This document shows, in pieces, positions 32,115 to 38,106 of a stretch of 38,106 nucleotides of DNA (its first letter is position 1; every line of letters begins with the position of its first letter). Below the pieces are notes generated by a model that worked only from the letters and a program-made list of their open reading frames with translations, was not told where the DNA came from and searched no databases. Made by a program: the position numbers and the translations under genes. This DNA comes from JBOFDP01 sp051647125. GTDB taxonomy: Bacteria; Bacteroidota; Bacteroidia; Chitinophagales; Chitinophagaceae. The DNA lies in assembly GCA_051647125.1 (NCBI GenBank), contig JBOFDP010000046.1:1-38106 (forward strand), given 5' to 3'.

Positions 32115-32945
32115 TTATAAAACTTGTCTTATACTAACCAACTTTTTTAATAAGTTTTCTAATAATTCTATAGGTAACATATTGGCTCCATCACTTTTTG
32201 CTTCTTTCGGGTTTGGATGTGTTTCTATAAAAATCCCGTCAGCACCTACGGCAATAGCTGCTTTGGCAATAGTTTCTATAAAAAGAGGATTTCCGCCTGT
32301 AACTCCAGAGGTCTGATTGGGGTGCTGTAATGAATGAGTACAATCCACTATTACAGGTACATTATTTTTTTGCATTATTGGAATATTTCGGTAATCTACT
32401 ATTATATCTTGGTATCCAAAAGAATTTCCTCTATCGGTGAGCATAATATTTAAGTTCCCGCCTTGTTTAAGTTTTTGAACTGCGAATTTCATGGCTTCAC
32501 CACTAAGAAATTGTCCTTTTTTTATATTTATAATTTTCGCTGTTTTAGCGGCTGCCAAAAGTAAATCTGTTTGTCTACATAAAAATGCTGGTATTTGTAA
32601 TATATCTACATATTTTGCAGCTATGATTGCTTCTTCTAAATTATGTATGTCGGTAATCGTAGGGAGGTTATATTTTTTTCCTACTCTTGCAATAATTTGC
32701 AAGGCATTTTCATCCCCTAATCCTGTGAAGGAATCAATATTTGTCCTGTTAGCTTTTCTGTAAGAGGCTTTAAAAATATAGGGAATATTTAAAGTGCTGG
32801 TAATTGTTTTTATTTTTTCTGCAATCTGAAAACAAATATCTTCATTTTCAACTACACAAGGTCCTGCAATCAAGAAAAAGTTTTTAGGAAACCCTTCTTG
32901 ATGCTGAAATAATTTTTCTAAAAAAGATACATTCATAACCAACAT
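32115..32945 (-). CDS. kdsA: 3-deoxy-D-manno-octulosonate 8-phosphate synthase
   Basis: This enzyme condenses phosphoenolpyruvate with arabinose 5-phosphate to Kdo-8-P, for the inner core of lipopolysaccharide. Its 276 residues show FFLIAGPCVVEN, FKASYRKANRTNIDSFTGLG, ITDIHNLEEA, LQIPAFLCRQTDLLLAAAKT, LTDRGNSFGY, VIVDCTHSLQHPNQTSGVTGG and FIETHPNPKEAKSDGANML. The Cys in AGPC and the HPNPKEAKSDG block leave the metal-dependence class open. Start at 32945 or the ATG at 32936; I cannot decide. It converges with the acyl-CoA reductase-like gene with four bases between. Kdo implies an LPS-type outer membrane. Confidence 0.95.
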   Translation of the reverse strand: MLVMNVSFLEKLFQHQEGFPKNFFLIAGPCVVENEDICFQIAEKIKTITSTLNIPYIFKASYRKANRTNIDSFTGLGDENALQIIARVGKKYNLPTITDIHNLEEAIIAAKYVDILQIPAFLCRQTDLLLAAAKTAKIINIKKGQFLSGEAMKFAVQKLKQGGNLNIMLTDRGNSFGYQDIIVDYRNIPIMQKNNVPVIVDCTHSLQHPNQTSGVTGGNPLFIETIAKAAIAVGADGIFIETHPNPKEAKSDGANMLPIELLENLLKKLVSIRQVL

Positions 32946-32987
32946 TTAATAACAAGGCTAAAAAAATTTTATAAAAAAAGGAATATG

Positions 32988-32995
32988 CAAATATA
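32988..32995 (-). promoter_or_regulatory. -7 promoter element for kdsA
   Basis: On the minus strand this reads TATATTTG, 42 bases before the ATG at 32945. A second candidate, TAAGTTTG, is at 33006-33013. Confidence 0.45.
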
Positions 32996-33020
32996 ATAAA
33001 AATAGCAAACTTAAAATTTG

Positions 33021-33028
33021 TATTTTTG
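33021..33028 (+). promoter_or_regulatory. -7 promoter element for the E2-pcm pair
   Basis: TATTTTTG lies 41 bases before the E2 ATG, back to back with the kdsA promoter. Confidence 0.5.
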
Positions 33029-33069
33029 CAAGAAGATATTTTTTTGAAACAAGAATAATAATTAACAGA

Positions 33070-34431
33070 ATGAATACGGTGTCTATTATTTTGCCTAAAA
33101 TGGGAGAAGCCATACATGAAGCCACACTTATAAAATGGATAAAAAAAAAGGGAGATATTGTAGTAAAAGACGAATCTATAGCAGAAATTGCTACAGATAA
33201 AATTGATAATGATATTGTTGCTACAGAATCGGGAATTATAGAAGAGATTTTTTTTAAAGAAAATGATATTATTCCTGTAGGTGCTATTATTTGTACCATT
33301 TCACAAACATCTATACAGGGTATTAATTCTACGCCAGAAGTAGAAAAAAAAATTCTAAAAAAAGAGTTTGTTGCTAATTCTATTGTAGAAAAAAAACATA
33401 TTCAAAAAGCAAATCCTACTATAAAAAAGTTAAAAAATAGTTTTTTTTCTCCATTACTGAAAAAAATTATAGAAAAAGAAAAAATATCTCAAGAAGAATT
33501 ATCTCAGATAAAAGGGAGTGGTCAAAAAAATAGAATTACCAAAGAAGATATATATGCATATTTAGATAAACGAGATAATATACAAAAAGTAGCTGAAGAC
33601 GATATAAAAATAGATTCTAATATATTGTCTGCTACAGAGACGGTTGTTGATATAAAAAAAGAAGAGTCTTCAGTGGGAGAAAGTGATATTGTAGAAAAAA
33701 TAGAATCCTCTATTGATATCAGAAAAAATCCTGAAATCATAGAAATGGATAGAATGCGAAAAATTATTGCAAAGCATATGATTGATAGCCAAAAAACAAG
33801 TGCGCATGTAACAAGTTTTGCAGAAGTAGATGTTACAAATATTGTAGAGTGGAGAAATAAGTATAAAAATAAAATTTTCCAAGAGCGTAATATTACACTT
33901 ACCTATACACCTATTTTTTTAGAGGCTGTAGTGCAATCATTACTAAAATATCCTTTACTCAATAGTAGCATTGACGAGGATAAAATATATATCCCCAAAA
34001 ATATTCATTTAGGAATTGCAACGGCATTGCCTAATAATAATTTGATAGTACCAGTAATAAAATTTGCAGAAGGATATAATTTTTTTGGATTAGCAAAACA
34101 AATAGAAGAACTTTCTATGGCTGCTCGTACAGGCAAACTATTGCCTGATCAAATTCAACAAGGAACTTTTACTGTTACTAATTTAGGGAGTATTAATATG
34201 ATGATGGGAACTCCTATTATTAATCAGCCACAAGTAGCGATTTTAGGAATAGGTACAATAAAAAAACGACCTATTGTAAAAGAAATGCCAGAGGAGGATA
34301 TTATTGTTATAGGTAAAATGATGTATTTGTCTTTTTCCTACGATCATAGAATTATTGACGGGAAACTGGCAGGTGAATTTTTGTATGACCTTACCCAAAA
34401 ATTAGAAAATTTTTCTTTCCCTACGGTATAA
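33070..34431 (+). CDS. 2-oxoacid dehydrogenase E2 (dihydrolipoamide acyltransferase)
   Basis: This is the core acyltransferase of a 2-oxoacid dehydrogenase complex. Its 453 residues contain a lipoyl domain (1-77) with the lipoylated Lys44 in ATDKIDNDI, a long flexible linker, a peripheral subunit-binding domain near 120-165 (SPLLKKIIEKEKISQEELSQIKGSGQKNRITKEDIYAYL), a second charged linker, and the catalytic domain from about 220. Its active site is DHRIIDG, with His426 and Asp430. One lipoyl domain and RMRKIIAKHMIDSQKTSAHVTSF suggest a branched-chain-type or Bacteroidota multi-purpose E2. No E1 or E3 gene is in the window, so the substrate cannot be fixed. Confidence 0.93.
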   Translation: MNTVSIILPKMGEAIHEATLIKWIKKKGDIVVKDESIAEIATDKIDNDIVATESGIIEEIFFKENDIIPVGAIICTISQTSIQGINSTPEVEKKILKKEFVANSIVEKKHIQKANPTIKKLKNSFFSPLLKKIIEKEKISQEELSQIKGSGQKNRITKEDIYAYLDKRDNIQKVAEDDIKIDSNILSATETVVDIKKEESSVGESDIVEKIESSIDIRKNPEIIEMDRMRKIIAKHMIDSQKTSAHVTSFAEVDVTNIVEWRNKYKNKIFQERNITLTYTPIFLEAVVQSLLKYPLLNSSIDEDKIYIPKNIHLGIATALPNNNLIVPVIKFAEGYNFFGLAKQIEELSMAARTGKLLPDQIQQGTFTVTNLGSINMMMGTPIINQPQVAILGIGTIKKRPIVKEMPEEDIIVIGKMMYLSFSYDHRIIDGKLAGEFLYDLTQKLENFSFPTV

Positions 34432-34437
34432 AAAATT

Positions 34438-35085
34438 ATGGAAGATTCTCTAATTTATCAAGGCAAAAGAGAAAAGCTTATAAAGTCCTTAAGACAAAAA
34501 AATATTCGTAATGAAGAGGTCTTGCAGGCCATGATGAGGGTACCTCGTCATTTTTTTTTTAATTCTGCACTTTTTTATATTGCTTATGAAGATAGAGCAT
34601 TTCCTATTAGTGCCCAACAAACTATTTCTCAGCCATGGATGGTAGCTAGGCAAACAGAATTACTCAACATTACCAGCAAGCATCCTATGAAAATTTTAGA
34701 AATTGGTACCGGTAGTGGTTATCAAGCTTGTGTACTTGCACAAATGAATATGCAAGTATTTAGTATAGAAAGACAAAAAGAATTATTTTTACAATTAAAA
34801 AACTTTCAATATATCAAGCAATATACCAACCTTTCTATTTTTTATGGGGATGGTTTTGAGGGGATTGTTCAAGAAGCTCCATTTGATAGAATTATTGTTA
34901 CTGCAGGAGCATCAGTAGTTCCTATAAAGCTCATAGAACAGCTAAAAATTAATGGTATTATGGTTTTGCCTTTTGGCAAAGGGGAACAACGAATTTTACG
35001 CATTACAAAAACAGGAAATAATACCATTGAACGAGAGTTCTTTGAATCTTGTACTTTTGTGCCAATGCTACCTGGCAAAGTATAG
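34438..35085 (+). CDS. pcm: Protein-L-isoaspartate O-methyltransferase
   Basis: This repair enzyme methylates isoaspartyl residues in aged proteins with SAM. Its 215 residues show VPRHFFF and YEDRAFPISAQQTISQPWMVARQTELL, then the SAM-binding LEIGTGSGYQACVLAQM and VFSIERQ, FYGDGFEGI, and APFDRIIVTAGASVVP. The order and spacing are typical. It begins six bases after the E2 gene and is probably co-transcribed. It converges with oxyR, with two bases between the stops. Confidence 0.95.
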   Translation: MEDSLIYQGKREKLIKSLRQKNIRNEEVLQAMMRVPRHFFFNSALFYIAYEDRAFPISAQQTISQPWMVARQTELLNITSKHPMKILEIGTGSGYQACVLAQMNMQVFSIERQKELFLQLKNFQYIKQYTNLSIFYGDGFEGIVQEAPFDRIIVTAGASVVPIKLIEQLKINGIMVLPFGKGEQRILRITKTGNNTIEREFFESCTFVPMLPGKV

Positions 35086-35087
35086 TT

Positions 35088-36026
35088 TTATGCTTTTCCT
35101 TTTATTGAAATAATTTTTCCATTAATAGTTTCTTTTAAGTATTCTGGAATATTCGTCTGTATTTCTTCAATTAATGATTGTATAACTTTTTTTCGAGAAA
35201 AATTTTTATGATGTACCAATACAATATCTCTTACAGGTTCGGGATCTTTAAATCTACGAATTTTTTCTTTCTGACTATCGGTAAGATACTCTAAACACAA
35301 CTCTGGAATAATTGTAGTTCCCCCTTTTATTTCTACCATTCTTATCAAAGTTTCTATACTTGCAGAGTGAAATTGGAAAGATTTATTTTCTACTTGATGT
35401 TTACATAAACTTAGTACTTGTCCATGAAAACAATGCTCTTGTTGAAGCAAATAAATATCTACTTGTTGAATTTCTTTTTCACTAATAAAATCCTTTTTTA
35501 ATAATTCTTCATTCAAAGTAAATATTAAAAAAGGATCATAAAATAAATGTATTTCTTGAAAATCTTTTTGATTTAATGGACCAGCACAAATACCAATATC
35601 TATTAATCTATTTTTAAGGTTGTTAATCAATTGTAAAGTCACCTCTTCTCTAATACTAAGAACTACTTGTTTATATTTATCTGTATAGTTGTTTAAGAAA
35701 GTAGGAAGTAAAAAAGGCGAAATCGAAGGTATAATACCAATTTTTAAATTACCAATAATCTCATCTTTTTCTTCTTTTGCAATATTTTTCAGGTGTAATA
35801 CTTCGTCTAAAATCCGTTGTGCTTGATCTATGATTTTCAACCCTATATCTGTAGTCATTATTTTTGTTTTATTAGTACGATCAAAGATTATAACCTCTAA
35901 TTCGTCTTCTAATTTTTGTACCATAGTACTTAATGTAGGTTGTGTAACAGAGCAAATATCGGCAGCAAGAGAAAAAGAATGGTTTTTATTTAACTCTATA
36001 ATATATTCTAATTGTTGTATATTCAT
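35088..36026 (-). CDS. oxyR: LysR-type peroxide sensor OxyR
   Basis: This transcription regulator activates antioxidant genes when hydrogen peroxide forms a disulfide. Its 312 residues have an N-terminal winged helix (MNIQQLEYIIELNKNHSFSLAADICSVTQPTLSTMVQKLEDEL) and a LysR substrate domain. The sensing pair is present at Cys199 and Cys208 (HCFHGQVLSLC), the same spacing and number as in E. coli OxyR. This separates it from general LysR regulators such as CysB or CatR. It stands alone with a clear promoter box; the agmatinase-family gene is divergent upstream. Confidence 0.92.
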   Translation of the reverse strand: MNIQQLEYIIELNKNHSFSLAADICSVTQPTLSTMVQKLEDELEVIIFDRTNKTKIMTTDIGLKIIDQAQRILDEVLHLKNIAKEEKDEIIGNLKIGIIPSISPFLLPTFLNNYTDKYKQVVLSIREEVTLQLINNLKNRLIDIGICAGPLNQKDFQEIHLFYDPFLIFTLNEELLKKDFISEKEIQQVDIYLLQQEHCFHGQVLSLCKHQVENKSFQFHSASIETLIRMVEIKGGTTIIPELCLEYLTDSQKEKIRRFKDPEPVRDIVLVHHKNFSRKKVIQSLIEEIQTNIPEYLKETINGKIISIKGKA

Positions 36027-36049
36027 AATATTTTTTGTGATTTACTTAA

Positions 36050-36057
36050 CAAAGGTA
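36050..36057 (-). promoter_or_regulatory. -7 promoter element for oxyR
   Basis: On the minus strand this reads TACCTTTG, matching TAnnTTTG, 23 bases before the oxyR ATG. Confidence 0.6.
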
Positions 36058-36103
36058 CATTTTTTTGTTTTAAATTAAAAGCATAAAAAAGGTAGTTCTT
36101 TCG

Positions 36104-36111
36104 TATTTTTG
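36104..36111 (+). promoter_or_regulatory. -7 promoter element for the agmatinase-mqnA pair
   Basis: TATTTTTG lies 26 bases before the ATG at 36138 and nine before the rejected TTG at 36120. Confidence 0.55.
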
Positions 36112-36137
36112 CAATTTACTTGTTTATTATTTTAAAT

Positions 36138-37199
36138 ATGGAAAATAATAATTTAGATATTTTTAATCCCAATTTGCCAAGTAATATGGCGGGTAATATT
36201 TTCGGATTGCCAACAACGGAGGAAAATTCAAACCTCCTCATATTACCTATTCCTTGGGAAGTAACTACTAGTTATATTGCAACTACTGCAAAAAGTAGCA
36301 AACATGTACTTAGTGCCAGCAAACAGGTAGATTTGTACGATAAAGAATATCCCAAACAATGGAAAAAAGGTTATTATATGATTCCTTTAGACAAAAATAT
36401 ATTACGTACAAATGATATTTTGAGAAAAAAAGCAGAACTATACTTAAATTTTCTTGCTACAGAAGGGAGTCCTAATAATATAAATGATGATTTTATTTAT
36501 AATATTTATAAAGAAGTTAATGAGGGAAATTTTTTTCTTAAAAATTGGGTATATACATCTTGTCAAAAATATCTTAATGAAGGGAAATTTATAGCTGTTA
36601 TTGGAGGTGATCATAGCACCCCATTAGGATATATAGAAGCCTTATCTGAGCGCCACCAAGAGTTTGCGGTTTTACACATTGATGCTCATTTTGATTTGAG
36701 AGCAAATTTTGAGGGTTTTGAATATTCTCATGCTAGTGTGATATATAATATTATGGAAACTATTCCGGAGGTCAAAAAAATAGTTTCTATAGGTATTCGT
36801 GATTATTGTGATGAGGAAAGGATATATGTGCAAAATAGTGCAGGTAAGATTATACCTTTTTTGGATACAGATATTAAATATAGGTTATATGAAGGAGAAT
36901 CTTGGAAAACTATTTGTGAGGAAATTATTAGTTGTCTACCCCAAAAAATTTATATTAGTTTTGACATTGATGGGCTATCTCCTTATCTTTGTCCCAATAC
37001 AGGAACTCCTGTTCCTGGAGGATTTGAACTAGAACAAATGGTATATTTGTTTAATCTCATAGTAAAAAAAGATATCAAGATTATAGGTTTCGATATTAGT
37101 GAAATTGGCTATGATGAAACCAATGAGTGGGATGGTAATGTGGCTGCTCGTCTTTTATACAAACTTTGTAATATTTGTGCATACCAAAATATACCATAA
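36138..37199 (+). CDS. Agmatinase/arginase-family ureohydrolase
   Basis: This binuclear manganese enzyme of the ureohydrolase fold has 353 residues. All metal-ligand motifs are present: GGDHS, HIDAHFDLR and SFDIDGLSP, with the later PGGFE and EIG. An N-terminal part of about 110 residues (NMAGNIFGLPTTEENSNLLILPIPWEVTTSY) matches the longer agmatinase-family proteins of Bacteroidota. The substrate (agmatine, arginine or formimidoylglutamate) cannot be told from motifs. I chose the ATG at 36138, since the longer frame starts at a TTG with no family similarity. Its stop is directly followed by the mqnA ATG, so the two genes are coupled. Confidence 0.87.
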   Translation: MENNNLDIFNPNLPSNMAGNIFGLPTTEENSNLLILPIPWEVTTSYIATTAKSSKHVLSASKQVDLYDKEYPKQWKKGYYMIPLDKNILRTNDILRKKAELYLNFLATEGSPNNINDDFIYNIYKEVNEGNFFLKNWVYTSCQKYLNEGKFIAVIGGDHSTPLGYIEALSERHQEFAVLHIDAHFDLRANFEGFEYSHASVIYNIMETIPEVKKIVSIGIRDYCDEERIYVQNSAGKIIPFLDTDIKYRLYEGESWKTICEEIISCLPQKIYISFDIDGLSPYLCPNTGTPVPGGFELEQMVYLFNLIVKKDIKIIGFDISEIGYDETNEWDGNVAARLLYKLCNICAYQNIP

Positions 37200-37943
37200 A
37201 TGGATAAGCTACAGTTAGGGTTTATAAATTATATGAACACTGTCCCTTTTTTATTTGGCTTGCGTAAAACAAATATTATAAATGGTATAGATTTACATCA
37301 AGGAAACCCTGCCTATATTTTTCAAAAATTAGCAAACCACCAGGTTGATATAGGTATTATTCCCGTTGGGGCATTACTTACATTACCAAAATATTTTACC
37401 CATACAGAGTATTGTATTGCTACAGATGGAGAGGTGGCTTCTGTATGTATTTTTTCCAAAAGCCCTATTGAAAAAATAACAACTATTTTTTTAGATTATC
37501 AAAGTAGAAGCTCTGTTTTATTAGCAAAAATTATTTGTAAATTTATATGGAAAAAAGAAATAATATTTCTACCCACACAACAAGATAATTTTTTTGATAA
37601 TATAGAAGCTCAAGAGGCTGCGCTAATCATTGGAGATAGAGCATTAAAAGCTCGTTCTCAGTTTGAATATATTTATGACTTGGGTATTCTTTGGAAAACA
37701 CTCACCTCTCTTCCATTTGTATTTGCAGTATGGGGTAGTTTATTTCCCATAAATTCCTATTGGGAACAATTGCTAAACGATGCCTTTAAATACGGAACAA
37801 CCCATATTGAAGAAATAATCCAAGAATATACATTCATAGAATATCCTATGGATATTTATTTTAAGAAAAATATACAATATACCTTAGACAATGAAAAAAG
37901 GAAGGCTATTGAGGTATATCAACAATATATACAAAAGTTATAA
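37200..37943 (+). CDS. mqnA: Chorismate dehydratase
   Basis: This enzyme converts chorismate to 3-enolpyruvylbenzoate, the first step of the futalosine route to menaquinone. Its 247 residues belong to the periplasmic-binding-like MqnA/MqnD fold. It shows LGFINYMNTVPFLFGL at the N-terminus, VDIGIIPVGALL, IATDGEVASVCIFSKSP, LDYQSRSSVLLAKI, and LIIGDRAL with a TSLPFVFAVWG block. The SVCIFS and QSRSS patterns fit MqnA rather than MqnD. There is no gap to the ureohydrolase gene. With mqnC in the same window, the futalosine route is supported. Confidence 0.93.
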   Translation: MDKLQLGFINYMNTVPFLFGLRKTNIINGIDLHQGNPAYIFQKLANHQVDIGIIPVGALLTLPKYFTHTEYCIATDGEVASVCIFSKSPIEKITTIFLDYQSRSSVLLAKIICKFIWKKEIIFLPTQQDNFFDNIEAQEAALIIGDRALKARSQFEYIYDLGILWKTLTSLPFVFAVWGSLFPINSYWEQLLNDAFKYGTTHIEEIIQEYTFIEYPMDIYFKKNIQYTLDNEKRKAIEVYQQYIQKL

Positions 37944-38018
37944 AGAACTATTTTTATAATTTGATACAAAAACAGATCTAAGAAAATCTATCAATTTCAG
38001 AAAATCTTTTTTTTACTA

Positions 38019-38026
38019 TATCTTTG
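38019..38026 (+). promoter_or_regulatory. -7 promoter element for the last gene
   Basis: TATCTTTG is a perfect match, 21 bases before the ATG at 38048. TTTC at 37995-37998 lies 20 bases upstream, close to the -33 TTTG. Confidence 0.55.
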
Positions 38027-38047
38027 TGAGACTAAATAAAAAAATCA

Positions 38048-38106
38048 ATGAAACTAAATAGAAACGTTGTTGTTATATGTATTGCTCTTATATTATTTTT
38101 GTTATT
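38048..38106 (+). CDS. Start of an exported or membrane protein, cut by the window edge
   Basis: The frame begins MKLNRNVVVICIALILFLL and runs off the end. It looks like a signal peptide or first membrane helix: a short basic start, then a hydrophobic run. A promoter box lies just upstream. Nothing more can be said about function. Confidence 0.5.
   Translation, partial: MKLNRNVVVICIALILFLL

Noticed and set aside
33006..33013. Second promoter box for kdsA (TAAGTTTG on the minus strand)
   Set aside because: It fits the motif, but the box at 32988 is nearer to the start. I cannot choose from sequence, so only one is listed as a feature.
1..38106. Mobile elements, CRISPR arrays, tRNA and rRNA genes
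   Set aside because: I saw no transposase, terminal repeats, spaced direct repeats, cloverleaf with CCA end, or rRNA-like blocks. A tRNAscan or Infernal run would confirm.

Overview
The window is a stretch of chromosome from a member of the Bacteroidota. Four things support this: strongly AT-rich DNA; eighteen copies of the phylum-specific -7 promoter motif TAnnTTTG in front of genes; family-specific genes (a GSCFA protein, a GldB-like lipoprotein, a gyrA-TPR pair, a PASTA protein beside ddl, and a dicluster ferredoxin beside an acyl-CoA reductase-like gene); and few visible Shine-Dalgarno sequences. Two enzymes of the futalosine route to menaquinone (MqnC, MqnA) are present. That route is known from Cytophagales-type lineages rather than Bacteroides, so I lean towards Cytophagales or a relative; this placement is inference. 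Most of the window is dense housekeeping sequence with very short gaps.

Layout. 1-2257 (+): end of fabF, then rnc and a GSCFA protein. 2313-3999 (+): leuD-leuB. 4005-6886 (-): hddA-gmhA-hddC/gmhB, a complete set for GDP-D-glycero-alpha-D-manno-heptose, with the last two activities fused. 7251-10597 (+): folA, then the three-gene proton-translocating transhydrogenase (pntAA, pntAB, pntB), ending at a perfect 21-bp hairpin. 10701-15415 (-): mqnC and a large AsmA-like envelope protein. 15691-19640 (+): gyrA and a secreted TPR protein. 19723-21375 (-): pyrG. 21492-22624 (+): the decayed remains of a secreted sialidase gene. 22661-25963 (-): yidC, a GldB-like lipoprotein and crcB. 26091-31103 (-): murB, an MlaF-type ATPase, and the run ferredoxin-ddl-PASTA-rsmI. 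31142-32110 (+): a divergent acyl-CoA reductase-like gene. 32115-32945 (-): kdsA. 33070-35085 (+): a 2-oxoacid dehydrogenase E2 and pcm. 35088-36026 (-): oxyR. 36138-37943 (+): an agmatinase-family enzyme and mqnA. A further gene begins at 38048 and leaves the window.

Together the genes cover envelope construction (murB, ddl, kdsA, heptose nucleotide, AsmA-like, MlaF, YidC), respiration and redox balance (menaquinone, transhydrogenase, ferredoxin, OxyR) and core nucleic-acid functions. I saw no insertion sequence, prophage, CRISPR array, tRNA or rRNA, and no clear new multi-gene system. The most informative oddities are the sialidase relic, whose main deletion joins two Asp-box repeats; an intact acyl-CoA reductase-like frame that lacks the expected catalytic Cys; a GmhB domain without the usual zinc loop; and the consistent promoter grammar, which corrects several start codons.
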